64,000 bases of DNA. It comes from Nitrospirillum amazonense (lineage in GTDB: Bacteria > Pseudomonadota > Alphaproteobacteria > Azospirillales > Azospirillaceae). Shown in pieces: positions 1 to 8,891 of the stretch. Location of the stretch: NCBI RefSeq assembly GCF_007828035.1, contig NZ_VITV01000012.1, forward strand, positions 62,001 to 126,000, read 5' to 3'. Made by a program: the position numbers and the translations under genes. The first letter of the stretch is position 1, and every line of letters starts with the position of its first letter. The notes beneath the pieces were generated by a model. That model was not told the DNA's origin, searched no databases, and worked only from the letters and a program-made list of their open reading frames with translations.

Positions 1-733
1 CCGGCATGGTCCAGGGGGTGGTGGTCCAAATGACGACCGCGGCACCGTTCAGCACCGGCGTCGGCGCCGTCACCACGGGGAAGCGCACCCAGATCATGGG
101 CGAAGTCACGTCCTGGTATTCGACCTCCGCCTCGGCCAGGGCGGTCTTTTCCACCACCGACCACATGACGGGCTTGGCGCCCTTGTACAGGCCGCCGTTC
201 AGCAGGAACTTATGGATCTCGCGCACGATGGCGGATTCGGCGTCGAACGCCATGGTCAGGTAGGGGTTCTGCCAGTCGCCTTCCACGCCCAGGCGGCGGA
301 ACTCGGCGGCCTGGATGCCCACCCACTCGGCGGCGAAGTTGCGGCACTCGGCACGGAACTGCAGGACGGGCACCTCGTCCTTGTCCTTGCCGGCCTTGCG
401 GTACTTCTCCTCGATCTTCCATTCGATGGGCAGGCCGTGGCAGTCCCAGCCGGGGACGTAGACGGCGTTGCGACCCTGCATCTGCTGGCTGCGGATGACC
501 ACATCCTTCAGGATCTTGTTGACCGCGTGGCCGATGTGGATGTTGCCGTTGGCGTAAGGCGGGCCGTCATGCAGCACGAAGGGCGCGCGCTCCGCCCCAT
601 CCTGGCGCAGCTTGCCGTAAAGGTCGATGGCCGCCCAGTGGGCCAGCAGCTCCGGCTCCTTCTTCGGCAGGCCGCCGCGCATGGGGAAATCGGTGCGCGG
701 CAGGAAAACGGTGTCTTTAAGATCGCGGGTCAT
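1..733 (-). CDS. ileS: Isoleucyl-tRNA synthetase, N-terminal part (partial)
   Basis: Class I aminoacyl-tRNA synthetase that charges tRNA-Ile in the cytoplasm. Only the first 244 residues are present; the gene continues past the left edge (the family is usually about 930-960 residues). The translation contains the class I signature region [16 protein letters not shown], with HIGH at about residues 66-69, followed by [11 protein letters not shown], which is typical of IleRS/ValRS. The start ATG at 733 gives [20 protein letters not shown], the usual IleRS opening. It lies downstream of ribF on the same strand; ribF-ileS-lspA is a common proteobacterial order, so lspA may lie outside the window. 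Identification is secure. Confidence 0.95.
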   Translation of the reverse strand, partial: MTRDLKDTVFLPRTDFPMRGGLPKKEPELLAHWAAIDLYGKLRQDGAERAPFVLHDGPPYANGNIHIGHAVNKILKDVVIRSQQMQGRNAVYVPGWDCHGLPIEWKIEEKYRKAGKDKDEVPVLQFRAECRNFAAEWVGIQAAEFRRLGVEGDWQNPYLTMAFDAESAIVREIHKFLLNGGLYKGAKPVMWSVVEKTALAEAEVEYQDVTSPMIWVRFPVVTAPTPVLNGAAVVIWTTTPWTMP

Positions 734-1006
734 GGCGGGTCAGGAAATCCGGTGTTCGGATGGCGGCCTTGCCCTTGTCCGGAGGCGGATGCGGGCGCCC
801 CGGGGGTAAGGCCGGCGGGATAGTCGGCGGTGGTGGTACGCGGATGAGCGCGCCCTGGTCCCGGCCCCCCTCAGGAGACCGGGTCGATAATTCGCAGGTC
901 CATGACCCTGATCTGGCGCGTTGGCAACATGGGGGCGGATGTTAGCAGCCGGCCCCCGTGGGTCAAGGGAGATGGGACGAGACCGGGGGATGTCAAGACG
1001 GTGACC

Positions 1007-1034
1007 AGGTTCACGCTTTGAGGTTCACGCTTTG
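1007..1034. repeat. Perfect 14-bp tandem repeat across the ribF stop codon
   Basis: AGGTTCACGCTTTG occurs at 1007-1020 and immediately again at 1021-1034. The second copy contains the last codons and TGA stop of ribF (stop at 1025-1027), so the gene end is echoed directly after itself. Seen directly in the sequence; the origin (slippage or recombination) is inference. Confidence 0.9.
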
Positions 1035-1975
1035 GGCAGGGTCGCCAGGCGCGCGCGCGCCTCATCGGCGTCCCGGGCGATCTGGTCCCTCAGTGCCTGG
1101 AAGTTCTCGAACTTCATCTCGGGCCGGATGAAGTCCAGCAACTGCACGCGGACATGGCGGCCGTAGAGATCACCGTCGAAGTCGAACAGGTGGGCTTCCA
1201 GCCGCTCCACGGTGCCGCCCACCGTGGGCCGGCGGCCCAGGTTGGCCACACCGTCGTGCCAGACGGTGCCCGCCCCCTCGTCCACGCCGGCGCGCACGGC
1301 GTAAACGCCGAAATGGGGGCGAAGGTAATCGTGGATTTCGATGTTGGCGGTGGGGAAGCCGATGGTGCGGCCCCGCTTGTCGCCATGCTCCACCCGGCCC
1401 TCGATCTCGAAGGGGTGGCCCAGGATGGCGGCCGCTTCTTGCGGCCGGCCCTCCTGCAGGTGACGGCGGACGGCGGTGGAGGAATAGGGCTCGCCCGCGC
1501 CGTTGGCCACCGGCCGCGCCTCGGTCACGCCGAAGCCGTGGCGGGCGCCCAGGGCGCGCAGCAGCGCCATGTCGCCGCTCCGGTTGTGACCGAACAGGAA
1601 GTCGTAGCCAGCCACCACATGGCGCACGCCTAAACCCTGGACCAGCACCGTCTCCACGAACTCCTCCGCCGTCATGCCCGCCAGGGCGGCGTCGAAGTGC
1701 AGCACCACCATGGCGTCCATGCCCAAGGCCTCGATCAGGTGGGTCTTGATGCGCAGGGGCGTCAGGCGGAAGGGCGGATCGTTTGGGCGGAAGAAGCCGC
1801 GCGGGTGCGGCTCGAACGTCACCACGGCCGCCGGGCGGCCCAGATCGTCGGCCAGCGCGCGGGCCTGGCCGATGACGGCGCGGTGGCCCTGATGCACGCC
1901 ATCGAAATTGCCCAGGGCCACGACGGCCCCACGCAACTCGGCGGGCGCATCCTCATAGTGGCGCAGTAACTTCAT
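1025..1975 (-). CDS. ribF: Bifunctional riboflavin kinase / FAD synthetase
   Basis: Converts riboflavin to FMN and FMN to FAD in the cytoplasm. The 316-residue protein has the usual two domains. The N-terminal FMN adenylyltransferase domain has ALGNFDGVHQGHR near residue 20 (the nucleotidyltransferase HxGH equivalent) and YSSTAVRRHL, which matches the SSTxxR motif. The C-terminal riboflavin kinase domain has RGRTIGFPTANI near residues 200-212 and a conserved FGVYAVR strand. Length matches the family. It lies upstream of ileS on the same strand with about 290 bases between, so co-transcription is possible but not shown. The stop codon lies in a tandem repeat described separately. Confidence 0.95.
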   Translation of the reverse strand: MKLLRHYEDAPAELRGAVVALGNFDGVHQGHRAVIGQARALADDLGRPAAVVTFEPHPRGFFRPNDPPFRLTPLRIKTHLIEALGMDAMVVLHFDAALAGMTAEEFVETVLVQGLGVRHVVAGYDFLFGHNRSGDMALLRALGARHGFGVTEARPVANGAGEPYSSTAVRRHLQEGRPQEAAAILGHPFEIEGRVEHGDKRGRTIGFPTANIEIHDYLRPHFGVYAVRAGVDEGAGTVWHDGVANLGRRPTVGGTVERLEAHLFDFDGDLYGRHVRVQLLDFIRPEMKFENFQALRDQIARDADEARARLATLPKA

Positions 1976-2073
1976 GACCGGCGGCTTTCCGTCGACTTGA
2001 GGTGGGCCGTGAACAGGCGGGGGATCCGACGTGTCCGGATATAGGCGCTAACGCCCCGCGGTGCAAAGCCCTT

Positions 2074-2111
2074 CCCGCGCATGCGCCCCGTCCTCAGGCC
2101 GCATGCGCGGG
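2074..2111 (-). terminator. Inverted repeat enclosing the MFS stop codon
   Basis: CCCGCGCATGCG (2074-2085) and CGCATGCGCGGG (2100-2111) are perfect 12-base complementary arms with a 14-base loop. The loop holds the MFS transporter stop codon (2094-2096), and one arm is the last coding sequence. In the minus-strand transcript this is a strong hairpin, but no clear U tract follows, so it may stabilise the 3' end or stall polymerase rather than be a classical terminator. Confidence 0.6.
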
Positions 2112-3296
2112 TTCGGAATGAAATCGCAGCCGGGCGTTCAGGGCGGCGCTGGCGAACAGCAGGACGGCGGTGACGATGAACACGGCGCGCATGCCAACGT
2201 GGCCGCCGATGAACCCGCCCAGCAGCGGCCCCGCCACCTGCCCCGCGAACTGGGCGGAGGTGGAATAGCCCAGGATGGCGCCGGCCACCCGGTCGGGCAC
2301 GGCATGGCGGATCAGGGTGGTGATGGCCGGCAGCAGGCCGGCCAGGGTCAGGCCCATGAGGAAGCGCAAGGCCACCAATTGCCAGGTATGGGTGACGAAG
2401 GCCTGCGGAATCATCAGCAGGCCGGTAGCAGCCAGGCAGGCGATGACCACGGTGCGCGGCCCCAGCCGATCGGTCAGCCGGCCCACACGGGGTGCCGCCA
2501 GCATGCTGGCCAGGGCGCCGCCCGCCATCACCAGGCCGGACAGGAAGGCGATGTCGCTGCCCGGGGCGGCGATCTGGCCGACATAGACGGTGATGATGGG
2601 TTCGATCGACATGTTGGCCACCATCAGCATGCAGGCGGTCAGCAGCATGGCGTAGACCGGCCGCCGGTCGGGAATCTGGCGCCAGGGGCTGCCGGTTAGG
2701 TGGGGATCGGCGGCCCTGGCCCGCGGTTCCTCCCGGATCAGGGTGGCGGTGGCGATGAAGGTCAGGAAGATGACGCCGGCGGCGGCGAAAAAGGTCTGGC
2801 GCAAGCCGATGAGGCCGGGCAGCGCCCCACCGATCAGCGGCCCGGCCAGGCTGCCGGCCAGCATGCCGGTGGACAGGATACCCAGCGCCCAACCGGAGCG
2901 GGCCTTAGGCGTCTGGGTCGCCACCAGCACGATGGAGCCGGAGGCGTAACCACCCAGCAGGCCCGCCAGCAGGCGCAGGGCCACCAGCTGATAGACATCC
3001 TGGAGCAGGCCGGTCAGGGCGATGGCCACCGTCATGCTCAAGCTGGCACGGATCAGGATGAGCTTGCGGCCATAGCGGTCGGCGAACTTGCCCCACAGGG
3101 GGGCGGTGGCGCCCGCGCCAAAGAAGGTGGCGCCATAGGCGATGCCCGACCACTGCACGATGGCGGCATGCCCCGCCACCCCCAGATGCTCCACGTACAG
3201 CGGCAGGAAGGGCAGGATCAGGCTGAGGCCCGCGATGGTGGTGAAGGACCCGAATAGGCAGACGTAGAGGTTCCGCCGCCAATGCAGGGATTCCAT
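2094..3296 (-). CDS. Major facilitator superfamily transporter (drug efflux type)
   Basis: About 400 residues with some twelve hydrophobic segments. The loop 2-3 motif of the MFS drug:H+ antiporter family reads GKFADRYGRKLILI, and the second-half equivalent reads GRLTDRLGPRTVV. This places it in the inner membrane as a secondary exporter of the TetA/Bcr-like group; the substrate cannot be read from sequence. I chose the ATG at 3296 (MESLHWRRNLYVCLFG) because AAGGA precedes it by about 8 bases, while the next upstream ATG abuts that Shine-Dalgarno. An upstream in-frame extension lacks hydrophobic or conserved features. It is divergent from a LysR gene that may control it. Confidence 0.85.
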   Translation of the reverse strand: MESLHWRRNLYVCLFGSFTTIAGLSLILPFLPLYVEHLGVAGHAAIVQWSGIAYGATFFGAGATAPLWGKFADRYGRKLILIRASLSMTVAIALTGLLQDVYQLVALRLLAGLLGGYASGSIVLVATQTPKARSGWALGILSTGMLAGSLAGPLIGGALPGLIGLRQTFFAAAGVIFLTFIATATLIREEPRARAADPHLTGSPWRQIPDRRPVYAMLLTACMLMVANMSIEPIITVYVGQIAAPGSDIAFLSGLVMAGGALASMLAAPRVGRLTDRLGPRTVVIACLAATGLLMIPQAFVTHTWQLVALRFLMGLTLAGLLPAITTLIRHAVPDRVAGAILGYSTSAQFAGQVAGPLLGGFIGGHVGMRAVFIVTAVLLFASAALNARLRFHSEPAHAA

Positions 3297-3424
3297 GATG
3301 GCCATCCTTAAAAACAACAGTTCACCCTGAAAACTGGCGCGGCCGAGGTCAGAGGTCCAATATATGGCACAGGCGAAGGTGATCGCTTTTAGCAATGGCG
3401 CTGCCAGGAACCGAGGCCAGGAAC

Positions 3425-4363
3425 ATGGAACTGCGCCACATCCGCTATTTCCTGGCGGTGGCCGAGGAAGGCAACTTCACCCACGCGGCGGCCCGACTGG
3501 GCATCGGCCAGCCGCCGTTGAGCCAGCAGATCAAGGACCTGGAGCGCGAGGTGGGCGCGAGGCTGTTCCACCGCGTGCCCCATGGCGCTGAACTGACGGA
3601 GGCCGGCCGCGCCTTCCTGGATCGCGTGCGCCCTTTCCCCGCCTTGGCGCAGCAGGCGCTGGATGGCGCGCGGCGGGCGGCGCGGGGGGAGCTGGGCAGC
3701 CTGCGGGCGGGCTTCACCTCCTCCTCCGCCTTCAACCCGGCGGTGGCCGGCGCTATCCGGTCCTTCCGCCGGGCCTACCCCGAGGTGGATTTGGGCTTGG
3801 TCGAATCGAATTCCATTCCCTTGCTGGCGGCGCTGGAAGGGGGTGAGGTCGACATCATCTTCCTGCGCACCGATCCGCCCCCGGGCGGCCCGGTGCAGAC
3901 CCGCCTGCTGGCGGTGGAGCCCATGGTGGCCGTCCTGCCCGCCGGCCATCCGGCGGCGGGCGCCCCTGTGCTGGACCTGGGGCGGCTGAGGGACGACCCC
4001 TTCATCCTGTTCCCCAAGGGCGCCGGCCCCAGCATGTTCGAGACTACCCTGGCCGCCTGCCACGCCGCGGGGTTCGAGCCGCGGCTGTACCAGACGGCGC
4101 CGCAGATGAGTTCCATCGTCAACCTGGTGGCCGCCGAATTGGGCGTGTCCATCATGCCGGCGTCGATGTCCCAGGTGCGGGTGGCGGGCGTGGTCTTCCT
4201 GCCCCTGGCCCCGTTGCCAGGCATTCCCCAGCCGACGGCCCGGCTGGCGCTGGCCTGGCGGCGGGGTGATACGCGTGTACTGGTCCGTAACTTCATCAAC
4301 CACGCGGGCCCCGCCGTGGCCGAACCCAAGGGCATGGATGAAACTTTTCCACCCGCCCTGTGA
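3425..4363 (+). CDS. LysR-family transcriptional regulator
   Basis: A 312-residue DNA-binding regulator. The N-terminus MELRHIRYFLAVAEEGNFTHAAARLGIGQPPLSQQI is the LysR winged helix-turn-helix in its usual place (residues 1-60), followed by a periplasmic-binding-like effector domain (from about residue 90) as in the BenM/CatM type. The start is set at 3425 (MELRHI), which matches the family start; a longer in-frame ORF upstream adds ten unconserved residues. It is divergent from the MFS transporter with 128 bases between, the classical arrangement for a LysR regulator and its target. The effector is unknown. Confidence 0.9.
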   Translation: MELRHIRYFLAVAEEGNFTHAAARLGIGQPPLSQQIKDLEREVGARLFHRVPHGAELTEAGRAFLDRVRPFPALAQQALDGARRAARGELGSLRAGFTSSSAFNPAVAGAIRSFRRAYPEVDLGLVESNSIPLLAALEGGEVDIIFLRTDPPPGGPVQTRLLAVEPMVAVLPAGHPAAGAPVLDLGRLRDDPFILFPKGAGPSMFETTLAACHAAGFEPRLYQTAPQMSSIVNLVAAELGVSIMPASMSQVRVAGVVFLPLAPLPGIPQPTARLALAWRRGDTRVLVRNFINHAGPAVAEPKGMDETFPPAL

Positions 4364-4507
4364 GCACGCGCATAGCAGGAAGCGCCACTTGGCTAATAAT
4401 CTGACAAAATGTGCAAATATGGATCGGCGACTTGATCGCGGCCCCGAATCGCGCCGACAATGCGGACAATAACGCCGAGAACTATGCGGGCCGGAACCGT
4501 CGCTGTC

Positions 4508-5509
4508 ATGGACAACGCAGTCGAAACAACCCCTGGCGAAACATCCGCCGGCGCCGAGCCGGCGGGCTGGATCTATCCATCGGGCGGCGCCGGATGGGCC
4601 TGCCTGTATCTGGACCGTCCGGACGGCGCGCGGTTGCGCCTGGGCTGCTGGCAAAGTGGAAAGAGCGAGGGCCGCCGCGGCACTTGCCTGCTGGTCAACG
4701 GCCGCAGCGAATTCCTGGAAAAGTATGCGGAGCAGGCGGCGGAGTGGGCCGCCAGGGGCTGGCGGGTCGTGTCCTTCGACTGGCGCGGCCAGGGCCTGTC
4801 CACCCGGCCGCTGCCCAACCGCCAGCTGGGGCACATCGACGACTTCTCCACATACCTGGAGGATCTGGAGGCCATCATGGCCGCCCTGTGCCCGCCCACC
4901 GGGCCGGTCGTCGCCTTCGCCCATAGCATGGGCGGCCATCTGATGCTGCGTCATGTGCTGGACTGCGACACGGCGATGGAGGTACCGCGGCTGAAGGCCC
5001 TGATCCTGTCAGCCGCCATGGTGCAGATCAACACCGCCCCGCTGCCCGGCCGCGTCGCCGCCCTGATCGCCAATCTGGCCTGCCGCCAAGGCAAGGCTGA
5101 GGCCTATGCCCCCGGCCAGCGCGATTTCGACCCCGACGCGCAACGGTTCGAGGGCAACCCCCTGACCAGCGATCCGCGCCGCTTCAAGGTGGCGCTGGAC
5201 GCCTGCCGCCAGCAGCAGGACCTTTGCCTGGGCGGCGTGACCTATGGCTGGCTGGCGGCCGCCTACCGCTCCACCGACTATCTCGCCCACGCCACCATGT
5301 CGGGCCTGGATCTGCCCATCCAGATCCTGGCGGCCGGGGCCGACCGGATCGTCAGTTCCCCAGCCTTGCGCGCCCTGGCCCGCCGCCTGCCCGACGCCCG
5401 CTTTCACAACTATCCCGGCGCCCGGCATGAACTGATGATGGAGAACGACGCCATCCGCCGCGCCGTGTGGGAAGATGTGGACCACTTCCTGGAGGAAACG
5501 GGGTTGTAG
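4508..5509 (+). CDS. Alpha/beta hydrolase, lysophospholipase (PldB) type
   Basis: About 333 residues. It has the serine-hydrolase nucleophile elbow AHSMGGH (the Ser of GHSMGG in monoacylglycerol lipase and PldB relatives), an earlier FDWRGQGLS strand typical of the family, a late acidic residue in AAGADRIV, and a catalytic His in PGARHELMME. The family hydrolyses lysophospholipids or monoacylglycerols. No signal peptide is visible, so it is probably cytoplasmic or membrane-associated. The start at 4508 is the best ATG; a 16-residue extension is possible. Its stop abuts the stop of the penicillin-binding protein gene with zero spacing (tail to tail). Confidence 0.8.
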   Translation: MDNAVETTPGETSAGAEPAGWIYPSGGAGWACLYLDRPDGARLRLGCWQSGKSEGRRGTCLLVNGRSEFLEKYAEQAAEWAARGWRVVSFDWRGQGLSTRPLPNRQLGHIDDFSTYLEDLEAIMAALCPPTGPVVAFAHSMGGHLMLRHVLDCDTAMEVPRLKALILSAAMVQINTAPLPGRVAALIANLACRQGKAEAYAPGQRDFDPDAQRFEGNPLTSDPRRFKVALDACRQQQDLCLGGVTYGWLAAAYRSTDYLAHATMSGLDLPIQILAAGADRIVSSPALRALARRLPDARFHNYPGARHELMMENDAIRRAVWEDVDHFLEETGL

Positions 5510-8500
5510 TTAGCCCTGGTCCGGCGGCATCAGCATCAAGGGCTGCAGCGCCGGGGCCAGGACACGGAGCAGCTGGGCCGGCAGGGCGCTGGTGAAGTGG
5601 TAGTTGGCGGCCTGGGGCCCATGGACATGGGCGGTGATGACGCCGAAGAAGCGGTCGCCGGCGTAAAAGACGAACGTGGCGGTGCGGTTCACCACCCGTG
5701 ATTCCAGCAGCACCCCGCCGGGCCCGAAGCGGTCGAAGCGCTGGTCGCCCGTGCCAGTCTTGCCGCCCAGGGGCAGCGGATTGCCGTCGGCGTCATGGAA
5801 GGCGCCCTTGGCGCGCTGGGCCGTGCCGTTCTGCACCACGTCCAGCAGGTGGGCCTTCACCACCTCAACCAGGTCATGGGACAGAACGCGCTCCCCCTTC
5901 ATCTGGTCATCCAGGCCCACCACCGTCTCATAGGGCGTTCCGGCGGCGAAATGCAGGCGGGTGACGCGGGCGGTGGGCAGGCGGACGCCGTCATTGACGA
6001 TGATGCCCATCAGGTCGGCCAGCGCCCCCGGCCGGTCGCCCGAACTGCCGATGGATGTGGCGTAGGACGGCACCAGCGCCTCGAAGGGATAGCCCAGGCG
6101 CTTCCAATCGGCATGGATGCGGGCGAAGGCCTCCTCCTCCAGCACGATGCCGATGCGCGTGTCCTGGGCATGCTTGTAGCGGGTGGAGAATAGCCACTGA
6201 TAGCTTTCCTGGCGCGAGGTGCTGCTTTCCTTCAGCATCTGACGCTTGGGCGCCTTGGGGCTGTCCTGAAGATAGGCCACCAGCCACAGCTCCAGCGGAT
6301 GGACGCCCGCCATGTAGCCGCGGTCGTTCAGGCTCCACTTTTCCGGATCGGCCTTCTCGAACAGGGCAGCCACGGTGGCCGGCTTCAGCGGCTGGGGCTT
6401 GGCACCGGGTCGGGTGTCATTTTCCACCGCGCCGTGGGCGGCCAGGAAGCGGGCCAGATCCTCGGGCGTCGAATTCGGACGGACGGAGCGGTAGATGACG
6501 GCCAGCCGCTCCTCGCGCGTGCCGGCCTTGGCCGCCAGCTTCTCCAGCGCCTTGTCGGGGCTGAGGCCGCCATACTCGTCCCAGAAATGGTTCAGGAACG
6601 TGCTGCCTTCCCGGTCCGCGAACTGGGCCAGATAGGTCTGGCGGGCCGGATGGTGCGGGTCGTCCAGGACGTCGTCCTTCCGCGCCGGCCCCTCGGCGAT
6701 ATAATGGTTCACCACGTCGCGCATCAGGCGGATGAACACCAGGTTCACCGAGCGGCGCAACGCCTCCGACACCGTCAGGATGCGGTGGTCGTCCGACTTT
6801 TCGAAATTGTTGAAGCTATGCAGGCCACCACCGGTGAAGAAGCGCTCGCCCGTGCCGGCGGAATAGGTGCGCTCCATGGCCGCGTTCAGCATGGCCGGCA
6901 GGCCCTGGTCCCCCGTCTGCGCCAACGTGTCGGTCACCCAGCGCGTCAGGTTGTCGTCCGCCGCCGCCGAAATATCGCGCAGGGAGGCGGCGTCGCGCTG
7001 GTGATAGTCGCGGTACAGCTTTTCGATGATCTCAAGATAAGAGATCAAGGTGCGCAGCTTGGCGGTGGACCCCAAATCCAGCCGCGCCCCCTCGTTCAGA
7101 TCCAGCGGCTGGTCCAGGGTGTCGACCTGCACCCGCACCAGGTTGGCGTGGGGAGCCCGTTCATACAGCGTGACGGAATAGACCACCTTGGCCGGATCGG
7201 CGCCGGTCAGCAGCCGGTCGCCGGTCAGGCCCAGTTCCGCCGTCGCCGCCGGATCCGCCAGGCGCTTCAGCACCCCGGTCACCCGCTCCTGCGCCGCCTG
7301 GTCCAGCGTCGTCTCGGTGGTCAGGTCCAGCCGATCCAACTGGTACAGCGTATGGGCGCCCAGCATGGTGGTCAGGCGGTTACGGATGGCGTTGACCGCC
7401 TTCTGCTCCACATACGACACGTCGGGCGGGTCCGGCGTTTCCTCGCGGAAGCGCAGTTTGAAGTTCTGCGCCGCGTCGGCCAGCGCCGGCGGGATGACGC
7501 CTGCCTTCTCCAGCACCCGCAGATGCTCGTTGCACAGGGCGTCCAGCGCCGTGCGGTTGGTGGTGAGGTAGAAGGATGGCCGCCGCTGGGCCAGCAGCAG
7601 GCTCAGCACCTGTTTGTAGACCACCGCCTGGGTCGCCAGATCCTCTTCCGTTTGGGGCGTCGCCCGCAGGATCTGGTTGGCGGCGGCGAAGTCGGTGCCG
7701 TACCAGGCCCACAGGCCGTCGCCCAGGCCGTTGATCTCGCCAATGCCGGGCCGCGCGGACAGGGGTGTGGAATTCAGATAGTCCACCAGGATGCGGTAGC
7801 GGGTCTGCGTGGTGTCGGCACCGTCCATATAGGCGCGCATGCTGGCCGACGCCATCTGGCGCAGCTTCTCCACCCCGTCCGCCGTCTGCCCGCCGGCGGA
7901 ATGGCGGTACTTCTCCGTCTGGGTCGCCAGCGTGCTGCCGCCGATGCGCTGGGCACCCGGGTTGACGACCTGCAGGGGGATCTGCAGCAAGGCCAGGCCG
8001 AATCGGTCCCAATCCACCGCCGGGTTGCGGTAGGGATGGGCCGGGTCCAGCAGCTGGCGATTCTCGATGAACAGCAGGGTGTTGGCCACCAGGGGCGGGA
8101 CGGAGGCGTAGCTGGTGAACACCCGCTCCGGATAGCTGGCGCCGTAGAGCAGCGTGCCGCCGCGGTCCAGCACCTGCAGCCCGGCCGAGGTCTTCTCCGC
8201 ATAGGGCGGATAGAAGCTGAGGTCCAGATAGTCCAGCAGCGTGGGCGACATGCGTGCCTGGGCGGTGACGCGATAGGGCCCAGCCGTCAGCCGCTCCAGG
8301 AAGCTCGGCATCTGGGTATAGCCCAGCCGCTCGTCATACGGCCCCGCCGTGGGATAGCGCACGGCCGTGGTGGGGCCGGGGTAGACGGAATAGCGCAGGT
8401 CACGCCCGACCCGGGCCAGCAGCACGGATTCGAAGCCCGACGTCTCCGTTTCCAGCCAGGCGGCGCCGCCGATGCAGCCCAGGATAGCCAGGCTGGTGGT

Positions 8501-8692
8501 CCAGCCGAGGATGCGCACCCAAAGCGGCGTGCCCCGTCGGCGGACCTTCGGCGGCTTGGGCGCGGCGTCCGCCGTGCCCGCCCCCGGCGCCAGGCGCGAA
8601 ACGGGTGGACGCAGGGCGGCCAAGGTGTCGGCCCGCCCACTAACACCCGTCAACGGTCCCCCGCCCAAGCTGTTGTCGGTGCTGGTCGTCAT
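5510..8692 (-). CDS. Large class A penicillin-binding protein (transglycosylase/transpeptidase)
   Basis: A 1060-residue bifunctional peptidoglycan synthase, longer than typical PBP1 proteins. A proline-rich cytoplasmic tail is followed by one membrane helix near residues 57-80. The GT51 glycosyltransferase domain has IENRQLLD (catalytic Glu about 210) and GGSTLATQ (about 251-258). The penicillin-binding domain has the acylation site GSTAK (Ser about 542, Lys about 545), an SVN motif (about 648-650) and a KTGTG motif near the C-terminus. All three transpeptidase motifs are present, so it looks active. The GT51 motif is divergent from E. coli PBP1a/1b (EDxxFxxH is altered), and about 330 residues separate SVN from KTG, suggesting an inserted region. 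The ATG at 8692 is clear. Confidence 0.85.
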   Translation of the reverse strand: MTTSTDNSLGGGPLTGVSGRADTLAALRPPVSRLAPGAGTADAAPKPPKVRRRGTPLWVRILGWTTSLAILGCIGGAAWLETETSGFESVLLARVGRDLRYSVYPGPTTAVRYPTAGPYDERLGYTQMPSFLERLTAGPYRVTAQARMSPTLLDYLDLSFYPPYAEKTSAGLQVLDRGGTLLYGASYPERVFTSYASVPPLVANTLLFIENRQLLDPAHPYRNPAVDWDRFGLALLQIPLQVVNPGAQRIGGSTLATQTEKYRHSAGGQTADGVEKLRQMASASMRAYMDGADTTQTRYRILVDYLNSTPLSARPGIGEINGLGDGLWAWYGTDFAAANQILRATPQTEEDLATQAVVYKQVLSLLLAQRRPSFYLTTNRTALDALCNEHLRVLEKAGVIPPALADAAQNFKLRFREETPDPPDVSYVEQKAVNAIRNRLTTMLGAHTLYQLDRLDLTTETTLDQAAQERVTGVLKRLADPAATAELGLTGDRLLTGADPAKVVYSVTLYERAPHANLVRVQVDTLDQPLDLNEGARLDLGSTAKLRTLISYLEIIEKLYRDYHQRDAASLRDISAAADDNLTRWVTDTLAQTGDQGLPAMLNAAMERTYSAGTGERFFTGGGLHSFNNFEKSDDHRILTVSEALRRSVNLVFIRLMRDVVNHYIAEGPARKDDVLDDPHHPARQTYLAQFADREGSTFLNHFWDEYGGLSPDKALEKLAAKAGTREERLAVIYRSVRPNSTPEDLARFLAAHGAVENDTRPGAKPQPLKPATVAALFEKADPEKWSLNDRGYMAGVHPLELWLVAYLQDSPKAPKRQMLKESSTSRQESYQWLFSTRYKHAQDTRIGIVLEEEAFARIHADWKRLGYPFEALVPSYATSIGSSGDRPGALADLMGIIVNDGVRLPTARVTRLHFAAGTPYETVVGLDDQMKGERVLSHDLVEVVKAHLLDVVQNGTAQRAKGAFHDADGNPLPLGGKTGTGDQRFDRFGPGGVLLESRVVNRTATFVFYAGDRFFGVITAHVHGPQAANYHFTSALPAQLLRVLAPALQPLMLMPPDQG

Positions 8693-8891
8693 CGCCCGCG
8701 TATGCGGTCCCCCCTCAGCGCAGACCCGTCATGGGCCACCGGGCAGAGGCTCACCCCCCATCCCAACTAAGCGGCCTATCCTGCCCGCGATCAAGCGATA
8801 TCAGGATCAGCCCCCTGTTGGGGGTAGCTTTTGCCGGCATCGTGGCCAAACACGTCCCTTTAACGCAAGGTCCGTGCCGGTTCCGGTGATC

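Noticed and set aside
6299-8770. 823-residue plus-strand ORF
   Set aside because: Antisense of the penicillin-binding protein gene, with no recognisable motif; an artefact of high GC.
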